Shown: piece by piece, positions 23,595 to 31,564 of the stretch
How positions within the stretch are numbered: position 1 is the stretch's first letter
How the letters are laid out: every line of letters begins with the position of its first letter
Assembly (NCBI GenBank): GCA_030834045.1
Contig: JAURFZ010000001.1
Span: forward strand, 1-33,889
Direction: 5' to 3'
Length of the DNA stretch: 33,889 nucleotides
Origin: Burkholderiales bacterium
GTDB lineage: Bacteria > Pseudomonadota > Gammaproteobacteria > Burkholderiales > Burkholderiaceae_A
Translations under genes and position numbers: made by a program
Notes under the pieces: generated by a model
Databases searched by the model: none
What the model was told of the DNA's origin: nothing
What the model saw: the letters and a program-made list of their open reading frames with translations, nothing else

Positions 23595-24499
23595 ATACCG
23601 TTTCTGTTCCATTTACTGATATCAAACGAGGCGCACCGCCCGATGGCGACGGAAGTCTACAGGTTCAGCTTGACCCGAATCTGCAGATCGGCAATGCCAA
23701 AGTCTTTGCTGTTTATGGCAAGGGGGGTATTGGCAAGAGCACCACCTCATCAAACCTATCTGCAGCCTTTTCGAAGCTGGGTAAGCGTGTCCTGCAAATT
23801 GGCTGCGACCCCAAGCATGACTCCACCTTCACACTTACGAAAAAACTCATGCCCACCGTTATTGATGTTCTGGAGTCGGTGGAGTTTCACAGTGAGGAGT
23901 TGCGCATCGAAGACTTCGTCTACGAGGGCTATAACGGCGTGATGTGCGTCGAGGCAGGTGGTCCACCCGCGGGTACAGGCTGCGGCGGTTATGTGGTCGG
24001 TCAGACCGTCAAGCTGTTGAAAGAACATCACCTGCTCGATGAAACAGATGTCGTTATTTTTGATGTGCTTGGCGATGTAGTCTGTGGCGGCTTTGCAGCG
24101 CCCTTGCAGCATGCCGAGCGGGCTCTTATTGTTGCGGCAAACGACTTCGACTCTATTTTTGCCATGAACCGTATTGTTCAGGCCATCAGTGCAAAGGCCA
24201 AAAACTACAAGGTTCGGCTTGGTGGTGTTATTGCCAATCGCAGTGTGGACACCGATCAGATCGATAAGTTCGCAAGCCGAGTGGGCCTTGAGCGGCTTGC
24301 TCACTTTCCCGACCTCGATGTCATTCGCCGTAGCCGCCTGAAGAAGTCCACCCTCTTTGAGATGGAGTCCTCACCTGAGCTCGAGGCTGTGAAGGCCGAG
24401 TACATGCGTCTTGCCGCAAGGCTCTGGGCCGGTACAGCGCCGCTTGCACCACAGTCTCTCAAAGACCGCGAGATCTTCGATTTATTGGGGTTTGATTGA
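23591..24499 (+). CDS. bchL: Dark-operative protochlorophyllide reductase iron protein BchL
   Basis: 302 residues. The BchL homodimer is the ATP-dependent, NifH-like electron donor to BchNB. The P-loop YGKGGIGKST is at residues 42-51, and the cysteines that hold the bridging [4Fe-4S] cluster are Cys131 (GTGCGGYVVGQ) and Cys165 (LGDVVCGGFAAP). GCDPKHDSTF is conserved. The start overlaps the bchH stop as ATGA. BchL, BchN and BchB occur together in the same operon, so the complex can be made in step; it is oxygen-sensitive, while the same operon encodes the oxygen-dependent AcsF. Confidence 0.98.
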   Translation: MNTVSVPFTDIKRGAPPDGDGSLQVQLDPNLQIGNAKVFAVYGKGGIGKSTTSSNLSAAFSKLGKRVLQIGCDPKHDSTFTLTKKLMPTVIDVLESVEFHSEELRIEDFVYEGYNGVMCVEAGGPPAGTGCGGYVVGQTVKLLKEHHLLDETDVVIFDVLGDVVCGGFAAPLQHAERALIVAANDFDSIFAMNRIVQAISAKAKNYKVRLGGVIANRSVDTDQIDKFASRVGLERLAHFPDLDVIRRSRLKKSTLFEMESSPELEAVKAEYMRLAARLWAGTAPLAPQSLKDREIFDLLGFD

Positions 24500-25281
24500 T
24501 GGATTATTTGGAACGCCGCCGCCGCATTGGTCATTACTTTGACCGTACAGCCGTTCAGGCATGGGCGCGGCTGACGTCGGACGCGCCCGTAAGCGGTGTG
24601 CGGGCAACGGTGCGTGCGGGCCGCGCAAAGATGCGGGGCATGCTGGTGGGCTGGCTAGGGCTTGATGACCGGTTTGCAGACTGCAGTGTTCTGGATGCCG
24701 GCTGTGGCACAGGCCTTTTGGCTGTCGATCTCGCAAGGCTTGGGGCGCGTGTTACTGCGGTTGACCTCTCGCCAAACCTGGTGTCGCTTGCCCACGATAG
24801 GCTTCCCCAGGACATTGCCTTTGGCCGTATCGATTTTCGTTCCGGCGACATGCTTGATGCCTCACTCGGAGAGTTTGATTACCTGGTGGCCATGGACTCG
24901 CTTATTCACTATGCGCCGGAGCAGGTGGTCTCAGCCTTGGCCCAATGGGCCCCGCGCATTCATTGGGCCATGAGTTTTACCTTTGCACCTAGCAGCCCCT
25001 TGCTCAAAGCCATGTTCTATCTGGGAAGGCTCTTTCCGAAGTCCGACCGATCGCCGGCCATTGTGCCCACGGCCTTTCAGCAGCTTAAAAACCTTATTGA
25101 TGCCGAGCCAGCCCTTGCGGGTTGGACCATCACCCGACGCGAGCGGGTGTCGAAGGGGTTTTATACCTCCGAGGCCATCATGCTCTGTTCGCCAAGCATG
25201 GCGGCCCGCATAAACGCAGCCGATGCCATGCCGAAGGGGCCTCTCTCGCAGCCCACTCCTCGCCTTGGGAGCCTTTCGTGA
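24499..25281 (+). CDS. bchM: Mg-protoporphyrin IX O-methyltransferase BchM
   Basis: 260 residues. BchM methylates the C-13 propionate of Mg-protoporphyrin IX with S-adenosylmethionine, producing the substrate of AcsF. The SAM-binding motif VLDAGCGTGLLAVDLA is followed by VTAVDLSPNLV, with YFDRTAVQAWARL at the N-terminus and FTFAPSSPLLKAMFYLGRLFP (ends quoted) further on. ATG 24499 overlaps the bchL stop as TGATG; a TTG one codon earlier is in frame but less likely. Its stop overlaps the GTG of lhaA. Confidence 0.96.
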   Translation: MDYLERRRRIGHYFDRTAVQAWARLTSDAPVSGVRATVRAGRAKMRGMLVGWLGLDDRFADCSVLDAGCGTGLLAVDLARLGARVTAVDLSPNLVSLAHDRLPQDIAFGRIDFRSGDMLDASLGEFDYLVAMDSLIHYAPEQVVSALAQWAPRIHWAMSFTFAPSSPLLKAMFYLGRLFPKSDRSPAIVPTAFQQLKNLIDAEPALAGWTITRRERVSKGFYTSEAIMLCSPSMAARINAADAMPKGPLSQPTPRLGSLS

Positions 25282-26729
25282 AGAGCGGGCTTGGGCCTTT
25301 CGGTCTTCTCACGCTATTAAATCCGCGGCGCTGGTCGCAGATCGACCCACGGCTTTTGCCCTTTGCAGATCTCGCAACAGCAGACCTTCCGCTCTCACGA
25401 CTCTTTCGGCTTTCGCTCTTTCAGGTCTCGGTGGGCATGGCCACAGCCCTGCTGGTGGGAACCCTTAATCGCGTGCTCATTGTTGAGCTTGGCGTAGCGG
25501 CCTGGCTTGTGGCCATGATGGTCGCATTGCCTCTGCTCATTGCCCCGTTTCGCGCCCTTGTTGGTTTTCGCTCCGACACGCATAAGTCGGTGCTGGGCTG
25601 GCGTCGAGTGCCGTATATATGGATGGGCACCATGCTGCAGTTCGGCGGCCTGGCCATCATGCCGTTTTCGCTCATCCTGCTCTCGGGTGACACCCACTGG
25701 CATCCGGCCATTGGGCCTCTTAGCGCAGGCCTTGCCTTCCTAATGGTTGGGGCAGGTATTCAAACCGTGCAGACCACAGGCCTCGCGCTTGCAACCGATC
25801 TCGCCTCGCACGAGAACCGCCCTCGCGTGGTGGCCTTGATGTACACCATGCTCTTGGTGGGCATGTTGGTCTCGGGTCTGGTCTTTAGTTTTTTGCTTGC
25901 CGACTTCTCCAAGTTCCGGCTTATTCAGGTGGTCCAGGGCTGCGCCTTTGTGGCCTTCTTTTTTAATGTTGTTGCCCTCTGGAAGCAAGAGGTACGAAAC
26001 CCGGCGCTTACCGCGCCCAAACTGCAACGGCCAAGCTTTCGAGCCACCTGGGACGTGTTCTTGCAGCAACCAGGCAACAAACGTTTTCTTGTTGCGCTTT
26101 TCATGGGCACTGCCGCCTTTAGCATGCAGGACATTATTCTTGAGCCCTACGGTGGCGAGATTCTTGGGCTTTCGGTCTCTGCCACAAGCCTCTTGACGGC
26201 CATCATGGCAGTTGGCGCACTTCTGGCCTTTGGCCTTTCGGCTCGATGGCTGCAAAGGGGTATCAACCCGCACCGGCTTGCCGCGGCAGGCGCCTTGGTG
26301 GGCGCGCTGGCCTTTTCGCTGGTTATTTTTGCCGAGCCCCTGGGCTCTGCCAACGTCTTTCGTGCGGGCACCTTCTTAATTGGATTTGGTGGTGGGCTCT
26401 TTTCGGTGGCCACGCTTACTGCCGCGATGGGCCTTGATAGCCAGGGCTTCACAGGCCTTGCGCTTGGGGCCTGGGGTGCCGTGCAGGCCACCGCAGCAGG
26501 CCTGGCTGTTTTTGCAGGTGGCGCCCTTCGCGATGTCTTTAGTGCTTTGGCCGTGCACGGTCAGCTCGGCGAGGTTCTGAACTTTGCGGGTGTGGGCTAC
26601 AGCCTGGTTTATCACCTTGAGCTCATTCTTTTGTTTGCAACCCTGGTGGCCGTCGGTCCGCTTGTTCGACTCTCAAGGATTAAGGCCCCTTCATCGCAGA
26701 AATTTGGTCTGGCCGAATTCCCCGGCTAG
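25278..26729 (+). CDS. lhaA: Light-harvesting complex 1 assembly protein LhaA (PucC family)
   Basis: 483 residues with about 12 membrane helices. LhaA assists LH1 assembly in Rhodobacter and is encoded just before puhA, as here. Family segments are TLNRVLIVELGVAAWLVA, FRALVGFRSDTHKSVLGWRR and AFSMQDIILEPYGGEILG. It is a paralogue of the gene at 4401-5834. The frame is open back to 25122, but the GTG at 25278, overlapping the bchM TGA as GTGA, begins the protein just before the conserved part. Confidence 0.95.
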   Translation: MKSGLGPFGLLTLLNPRRWSQIDPRLLPFADLATADLPLSRLFRLSLFQVSVGMATALLVGTLNRVLIVELGVAAWLVAMMVALPLLIAPFRALVGFRSDTHKSVLGWRRVPYIWMGTMLQFGGLAIMPFSLILLSGDTHWHPAIGPLSAGLAFLMVGAGIQTVQTTGLALATDLASHENRPRVVALMYTMLLVGMLVSGLVFSFLLADFSKFRLIQVVQGCAFVAFFFNVVALWKQEVRNPALTAPKLQRPSFRATWDVFLQQPGNKRFLVALFMGTAAFSMQDIILEPYGGEILGLSVSATSLLTAIMAVGALLAFGLSARWLQRGINPHRLAAAGALVGALAFSLVIFAEPLGSANVFRAGTFLIGFGGGLFSVATLTAAMGLDSQGFTGLALGAWGAVQATAAGLAVFAGGALRDVFSALAVHGQLGEVLNFAGVGYSLVYHLELILLFATLVAVGPLVRLSRIKAPSSQKFGLAEFPG

Positions 26730-26752
26730 GCCTTTTTTAAAGGAGAACGAAA

Positions 26753-27547
26753 ATGGGAACAGGAGCAATTACCGGCTACGTTGACGTAGCTCAGCTGGTC
26801 TTGTATTTATTCTGGATTTTCTTCGCAGGGTTGGTGATCTACCTCACGCTCGAGGGTAAGCGAGAGGGCTTTCCAGTTGAAACCGACCGGCGGGATGGCT
26901 CGGTTAGACGTGAGACGGGCTTACTGCCTATGCCCGATGTTAAGGTCTACAAGACCAAGTTTCACGGAGACTTCGCTGCGCCTCACGAGCGTGATTTTGA
27001 AGATCCAAGGCCTCCGGGTGCGGCCATTGGTCCGTTCCCAGGCATGCCCTTGGAGCCAACCGGCGACCCAATGAAAGCAGGTGGCATTGGCATTGGGCCA
27101 GGGGCTTACACTCGCCGAGCGGACGTCACCGACAAAACCTGGGAGGGCGAAGACAAGATCGTTCCTCTGCGTGTTGCCCATGGCTTTGAGATGGCCAAGC
27201 AAGACCTCGACCCCAGGGGCCTTACCGTCTTTGGTGCCGACAATCAGGCCTGTGGCACAGTAACTGAAGTCTGGGTGGACCGATCAGAGCACCTAATTCG
27301 CTACCTGGAAATTAAGACCCATGGCGGCCGTCAGGTGCTTCTACCCATGAACTTCTCGCGTGTGCGACGCGACCGTATTCGCGGTAATCGTGTGACGGTG
27401 GAGTCCATTCTGGGTGGACAGTTCGAGGGTGTTCCAGCCATTGCCAGTTCCGAAAAGATCACCTTGCTTGAGGAAGAAAAGGTGATGGCCTATTACGGCG
27501 CGGGCACCTTGTTTGCGGAAGCCCAACGGAGGGAGCCCCTGTTTTGA
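26753..27547 (+). CDS. puhA: Photosynthetic reaction centre H subunit PuhA
   Basis: 264 residues. The H subunit caps the cytoplasmic face of the L/M core and shapes proton delivery to QB. A single N-terminal transmembrane helix (about residues 10-33) is followed by EGKREGFPVETDR and a soluble PRC-barrel domain. The blocks GLLPMPDVK, GDPMKAGGIGIGPGAYTRRAD (ends quoted) and YLEIKTHGGRQVLLPMNF are typical. AAAGGAG lies 7 bases before the ATG. It is the only gene of this operon with a gap (23 bases) before it, so it may carry stronger translation initiation suited to a structural subunit. Confidence 0.98.
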   Translation: MGTGAITGYVDVAQLVLYLFWIFFAGLVIYLTLEGKREGFPVETDRRDGSVRRETGLLPMPDVKVYKTKFHGDFAAPHERDFEDPRPPGAAIGPFPGMPLEPTGDPMKAGGIGIGPGAYTRRADVTDKTWEGEDKIVPLRVAHGFEMAKQDLDPRGLTVFGADNQACGTVTEVWVDRSEHLIRYLEIKTHGGRQVLLPMNFSRVRRDRIRGNRVTVESILGGQFEGVPAIASSEKITLLEEEKVMAYYGAGTLFAEAQRREPLF

Positions 27548-28281
27548 AGGCGCATCACAACGGCCACGAGCACGAGTTTGAGCCTGAATACGGGCTGCCA
27601 GAAAAGTTGCCACAGGATGAGCGCATTCTGTGGCAAGGCAGCCCCGAGACAGGGCTTGTCTTTCGACATGTCTTTCATGCCCGTGGGCTTGCCATTTATT
27701 TTCTGCTCATCCTTATAGCGCGTGCTGGGCAGCAGTATTCCGAATCGGGTAGCGCTGCTCAGGCAGTGGCCGCAGCCTTATGGCTTGTGCCAGTTTTTGC
27801 GCTGGGACTGCTGCTTTTTTGGGCAATGGCCTACCTTGTGGCTAAGACCACGGTCTACACGCTTACCAGTCGTCGAGTGGCCATGCGTATTGGCGTTGTT
27901 CTTAATCTCACGCTTAACCTGCCCTTGTCACGCATGCAGGCAGCACAGGTTCGACCGTTGTCACAGAGGCCTGCTGATGAGGAGGGGCCCGGTGAAATTG
28001 CTCTGATCTTGCACTCGGACGACAAGGTGGCTTACCCCCACCTCTGGCCGCATGCACGTCCCTGGCATTTCGCCCAGCCCCAGCCCATGCTTCGCGCCTT
28101 GCCTGCCGTAAAGGGCCTTGGCCAGCTCTTAACCCAGGCCTGGCAGGCCAACCAGTCGCCCAGTCTTACTGCAGAGCAGGCAAGTCGTCCAGCCATTGAA
28201 ACGGCCCCTGCCCGTGGCCATCAGCCCCTAACGGGTGCAAGCGCAGAACGGGCCGGTGTCAACACTATGGAGCCCGCCTAA
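27544..28281 (+). CDS. puhB: Photosynthetic complex assembly protein PuhB
   Basis: 245 residues. PuhB is a membrane protein needed for efficient reaction-centre assembly. The motif LPQDERILWQGSP opens a PH-like domain, followed by two to three membrane helices and VYTLTSRRVAMRIGVVLNLTLN, typical of the family. The start is taken as TTG 27544, overlapping the puhA stop as TTGA; no ATG lies in frame before the conserved part. The C-terminal 40 residues are variable and Ala/Gln-rich. Confidence 0.93.
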   Translation: MKAHHNGHEHEFEPEYGLPEKLPQDERILWQGSPETGLVFRHVFHARGLAIYFLLILIARAGQQYSESGSAAQAVAAALWLVPVFALGLLLFWAMAYLVAKTTVYTLTSRRVAMRIGVVLNLTLNLPLSRMQAAQVRPLSQRPADEEGPGEIALILHSDDKVAYPHLWPHARPWHFAQPQPMLRALPAVKGLGQLLTQAWQANQSPSLTAEQASRPAIETAPARGHQPLTGASAERAGVNTMEPA

Positions 28282-28796
28282 TGGCCCATGAGATTTCAGA
28301 TCGGCTTGTCTCGAGGCCCAAGGTCGAGGGGCTTCCCCTTATTGGGCTTGCCATTCTTATTCTCGGAAGCCTTCTGCTTGCGGGCTACGCGCAGTGGCAA
28401 AAAGCGCAACAACCCGAAACGCAGGTAGTGGGGCAGCTCGAGCGGCGTGCCCTGCTGTTTTCCGATGGCTCCGATGGCAGCGTCTGGGTCACCGATGCTC
28501 AATCGGGCCAGAGGCTGGCCTCCATTGAGGGGGAGGCAGGCTTTGCCCGCGGTGTCTTACGAAGCCTTGCCCAGGCGCGCATGCGTGCGGGTGGCTCGCC
28601 AGCCGAGCCGTTCTGGCTGTCAGTCAACACTCAGGGTGGACTGACGCTTGCCGACCCTGTCTCAGGCCGCCAAATTGAACTTACAAGTTTTGGGCCCTCA
28701 AACCTAGCAGTCTTTGCAAGCTACCTTGAGCGACGCGAGCCCGTTGCCAAGTCCAGTGCCCATGAGGCAATCGGCCAAGAGCCAACACCAAGGTAA
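28281..28796 (+). CDS. puhC: Photosynthetic complex assembly protein PuhC
   Basis: 171 residues. PuhC has one N-terminal membrane anchor (about residues 19-38) and a periplasmic domain; in Rhodobacter it supports RC-LH1 assembly. The segments RPKVEGLPLIGLA, RALLFSDGSDGSVWVTDAQSG and FARGVLRSLAQARMRAG, and a C-terminal LTSFGPSNLAVFASYL, fit the family. The start overlaps the puhB stop as TAATG. The window position between puhB and acsF is the usual one. Confidence 0.93.
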   Translation: MAHEISDRLVSRPKVEGLPLIGLAILILGSLLLAGYAQWQKAQQPETQVVGQLERRALLFSDGSDGSVWVTDAQSGQRLASIEGEAGFARGVLRSLAQARMRAGGSPAEPFWLSVNTQGGLTLADPVSGRQIELTSFGPSNLAVFASYLERREPVAKSSAHEAIGQEPTPR

Positions 28797-28812
28797 GAAG
28801 GAGAACCTCACC

Positions 28813-29961
28813 ATGAACCCGCCCGATGAACAGACACGCGAGGCTGCACGCGCTGCGCTTGCTGACAGCCAGCCCGCAGGCTATGCCGAGCTGCATGAGG
28901 CCTTTAAAGGCCAGGCCCCTAACTCGGCCACCGAGATAGCCCTCGAGGACGGCCTGCTTACACCGCGGTTCTACACCACCGACTTTGATGCCCTTGATAA
29001 GGTTGATGTCGGACCAATCCGCAAAGAGTGGGATGCACTCATGGCGGAGTTTGAGGCCGACATCAATACCGATCACTTTCAACGGCCTGAGGAGATGAAG
29101 GGCAAGGACTATTCCTCGAGTCTGCCCGAAGGGCTATATAAAGAGTTCAGTGAATTTCTTATTAGCTCATGCACCTCCGAGTTTTCCGGCTGTGTGCTTT
29201 ATGCAGAAATTAAAAAGCGGGTAAAGAACCCCGATATGCGCGCCTTGTTTGGTTACATGGCGCGCGACGAATCGCGCCATGCGGGCTTCATTAACCAGTG
29301 GCTGAAAGACTTTGGCATTGGCGTTGACCTTGGCTTTCTTACCAAGGCAAAGAAGGTCACCTACTTCAAGCCCAAGTACATTTACTACGCCACGTACTTG
29401 TCAGAAAAAATTGGCTACGCCCGCTACATTGCAATTTACAGGCAGGTTGAGAAACATCCCGAACTGCGCTTTCATCCCATTTTTCTCTGGTTCGAAAAAT
29501 GGTGCAACGACGAGTTTCGTCATGGCGAGGCCTTTGCCCTCATCATGCGCGCGAACCCAGGCTTATTAACGGGCGTGAATGTCTACTGGATTCGCTTCTT
29601 CCAGCTCGCCGTCTTTGCCACTATGTTCGTGCGTGATCATGCCCGGCCCGAGATGCACAAGGCACTGGGGCTCAATCCCACAGACTACGACATGCGTGTC
29701 TTTGAGATTACCTCTGAAATCTGCAAGCAGGTCTTCCCGGTCACCCTGCAGTACGACCATCCTGTTTTTCTTCGTTCCATGAAGAGGCTTTGCGAGATTC
29801 AAGACGCCGTGAACCAGGCCAAGGCCCAGGGTGGGCCTCTTAGTTGGGCGCGTCGCGGTCTGCTTGGGGCCGAGGCCGCGGTCAGGCTTACGCGCCTTTA
29901 CTTCTTGCCTGTGAATCGCCGAGCCTTGCCCGATGACATGCGTCTTGCACCGAGCTGGTAG
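28813..29961 (+). CDS. acsF: Aerobic Mg-protoporphyrin IX monomethyl ester cyclase AcsF
   Basis: 382 residues. AcsF is the O2-dependent diiron enzyme that forms ring E, giving 3,8-divinyl protochlorophyllide. The di-iron ligand helices show ARDESRHAGF (152-156) and CNDEFRHGEAF (232-237), with an upstream Glu in TSEFSGCVLYAEI. ATG 28813 is chosen because AAGGAG lies 9 bases before it; the open frame upstream overlaps puhC. No anaerobic cyclase (bchE) is seen in the window, so this pathway step appears oxygen-dependent here. Confidence 0.97.
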   Translation: MNPPDEQTREAARAALADSQPAGYAELHEAFKGQAPNSATEIALEDGLLTPRFYTTDFDALDKVDVGPIRKEWDALMAEFEADINTDHFQRPEEMKGKDYSSSLPEGLYKEFSEFLISSCTSEFSGCVLYAEIKKRVKNPDMRALFGYMARDESRHAGFINQWLKDFGIGVDLGFLTKAKKVTYFKPKYIYYATYLSEKIGYARYIAIYRQVEKHPELRFHPIFLWFEKWCNDEFRHGEAFALIMRANPGLLTGVNVYWIRFFQLAVFATMFVRDHARPEMHKALGLNPTDYDMRVFEITSEICKQVFPVTLQYDHPVFLRSMKRLCEIQDAVNQAKAQGGPLSWARRGLLGAEAAVRLTRLYFLPVNRRALPDDMRLAPSW

Positions 29962-30732
29962 ATGAACGCTGAGCCATCAAGCCTGCATCTATGGATGCCT
30001 TTGGTCTTCTCCATCGCGGTCTGGTGGCTCTCAACAGGACTTATCCTTCGCCTGGTCGATGGCAATGGCCCAGGCCGGCAGACGCGTGCGCTTTTGGCTG
30101 CAAGCCTTGCCCTTGCATTGGGTCTTGCCGGGGTCGTGCTGACCCGCGACATGACAACCCCTCTGGGCGCCTACCTGGCATTTACGTCGGCCTTGTTGGT
30201 CTGGTCATGGCAGGAGATCACCTTCTTGGCAGGCATTGTCACCGGCCCCAATCGCCAGCCCTGTCCACAGGTCAAGGGCTGGGTGCGTGCCTGGCACGCC
30301 TTTCGAACCATTGCCCATCATGAAGCCGCTCTGGTGCTCCTTGGGGCAGCCGTGATTGTGCCAACCTGGGATGCCGCAAACCCTGTTGCCTATCAGATCT
30401 TTTTGGTGCTCTGGGCCATGCGCTTATCGGCAAAGCTCAACCTTTTTCTGGGGGTGAAGAATTTCTACGAGAGTTTTCTTCCCCCATCCCTGCACTACCT
30501 TCTTACCTATTTCTCGCGACGGTCGTTCAACCCGTTCTTTCCTGTAAGCCTCTGCCTTTCAACCCTGGTGGCCGTCTTTCTGTGGGAGCAGGTCTTACTT
30601 GGGGAGTCTGCCCACGAGGTTGCCGCGTCAAGCCTGGTAGCAAGCTTGTTGGCGCTTGCCATTCTGGAGCACCTTCTTCTTGTTTTGCCCATCCACCCTG
30701 AGAGGCTTTGGCGGTGGGCTTGGGCCCGTTAA
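29962..30732 (+). CDS. puhE: Photosynthetic complex assembly protein PuhE (DUF3623)
   Basis: 256 residues with about seven hydrophobic segments. PuhE is a conserved membrane protein that follows acsF or puhC in purple bacteria and affects RC-LH1 or pigment assembly; its mechanism is not established. Family segments are VWSWQEITFLAGIVTGPNRQ, AFRTIAHHE, and RLSAKLNLFLGVKNFYESFLP (ends quoted). The ATG follows the acsF stop directly (TAGATG). It is the last gene of the long operon: a terminator follows, and the usual next genes hemA and cycA are not present. Confidence 0.94.
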   Translation: MNAEPSSLHLWMPLVFSIAVWWLSTGLILRLVDGNGPGRQTRALLAASLALALGLAGVVLTRDMTTPLGAYLAFTSALLVWSWQEITFLAGIVTGPNRQPCPQVKGWVRAWHAFRTIAHHEAALVLLGAAVIVPTWDAANPVAYQIFLVLWAMRLSAKLNLFLGVKNFYESFLPPSLHYLLTYFSRRSFNPFFPVSLCLSTLVAVFLWEQVLLGESAHEVAASSLVASLLALAILEHLLLVLPIHPERLWRWAWAR

Positions 30733-30768
30733 GCTGCTTTAAGTCTTCTTGCGAAAGGCGAAAAAGGG

Positions 30769-30798
30769 TGATCTTTGGATCAGGTTTTTTTCTTTTTT
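30769..30798 (+). terminator. Intrinsic terminator after puhE
   Basis: TGATC-TTTG-GATCA (30769-30782) forms a short hairpin, followed after GG by two T-runs (30785-30798). A wider perfect pair, GCGAAAGG (30751-30758) with CCTTTCGC (30804-30811), encloses it and could compete or stabilise. The stem is short, so termination may be partial. Confidence 0.6.
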
Positions 30799-30832
30799 AA
30801 GCACCTTTCGCGCGGGTTTATAGCCTAAGAGA

Positions 30833-30860
30833 TTGTTTTATCAGTATTCTAGGCTATAGT
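30833..30860 (+). promoter_or_regulatory. Promoter of the pal-like gene
   Basis: TTGTTT (30833-30838), a 16-base spacer and TATAGT (30855-30860) lie about 40 bases before the ATG. The repeat TAGCCTA (30821-30827) / TAGGCTA (30850-30856) brackets the -35 and spacer, and AGTACA (30858-30863) / TGTACT (30871-30876) lies just downstream. Confidence 0.55.
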
Positions 30861-30897
30861 ACATGCTGCTTGTACTTAAACTATGGGAGATTTTTGA

Positions 30898-31422
30898 ATG
30901 AAATTATTTGTCGCTGCCATCTCTCTGGCCGTTCTTGCCGGTTGTGCCACAAAGCCTGAACAAAAGGCGAGTTCGTCTGGCGCAGCATCTGCTGCTGCAC
31001 CATCCACGGCTCCGTCTGCCAGTAGCGCTTCTGTTGCGACCCCCAAATCCGCCGATGCGAATGCACGTGATCTTGCCCGTAAGCGCATCAGCAGCGTTGA
31101 ACCCGCGGTTTACTTCGACTTCAACAGGTTCGATATCAAGCCACAGTTTCACAATACTGTGTCTGCCTATGGCAACTACCTTGCGGTCATGAAAGAGTCC
31201 AAAATTCTGGTTGAGGGCAACGCCGATGAGCGTGGAACGGTTGAGTACAACCTAGCGCTAGGACAAAAGCGGGCCGAGGCCGTAAGTATTGCGCTTCAGG
31301 CCATTGGTGCTAACGCTAACAATATTGAGGCCATTAGTAATGGCGAAGAAAAGCCACGCAACAAGGCAAAGTCAGAAGCGGCCTTCGCCGAGAACCGTCG
31401 CGCCGATTTAATCGTGCGCTAG
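30898..31422 (+). CDS. pal: Pal/OmpA-family peptidoglycan-associated lipoprotein
   Basis: 174 residues. A lipoprotein signal with lipobox VLAGC puts the lipidated cysteine at residue 16. A Ser/Ala/Pro-rich spacer (about 20-58) leads to an OmpA-like peptidoglycan-binding domain with VYFDFNRFDIKP, VEGNADERGTVEYNLALGQKR and ENRRADL. Pal links the outer membrane to the cell wall. GGGAG precedes the ATG. It is not next to tolB or ybgF as classical pal genes are, and has its own promoter and terminator, so it may be a stand-alone paralogue. It marks the end of the photosynthesis cluster. Confidence 0.87.
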   Translation: MKLFVAAISLAVLAGCATKPEQKASSSGAASAAAPSTAPSASSASVATPKSADANARDLARKRISSVEPAVYFDFNRFDIKPQFHNTVSAYGNYLAVMKESKILVEGNADERGTVEYNLALGQKRAEAVSIALQAIGANANNIEAISNGEEKPRNKAKSEAAFAENRRADLIVR

Positions 31423-31443
31423 TTTTGGTTGTAAAAACACAAG

Positions 31444-31472
31444 GCCCACCTTGGTTATGGTGGGCTTTTTTT
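31444..31472 (+). terminator. Strong intrinsic terminator after the pal-like gene
   Basis: GCCCACC (31444-31450), loop TTGGTTAT and GGTGGGC (31459-31465) form a perfect 7-bp GC-rich stem followed by seven T residues (31466-31472), 22 bases after the stop codon. Confidence 0.92.
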
Positions 31473-31564
31473 CGACCGGTGTCGGGTCAACAGGCACAAC
31501 CAAGAGTCCTGGCTAACTAAAGCCGTGTTTTGTTTCTTGCATTTTTCAAGGTAGAGCGTCAGTC

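Noticed and set aside
25122..25277. Longer N-terminus for lhaA starting at 25122
   Set aside because: The extra 52 codons only read through bchM in another frame and resemble no PucC-family protein; the GTG overlapping the bchM stop is better placed.
28714..28812. Longer N-terminus for acsF inside puhC
   Set aside because: No Shine-Dalgarno there and no family similarity; ATG 28813 follows a strong AAGGAG.
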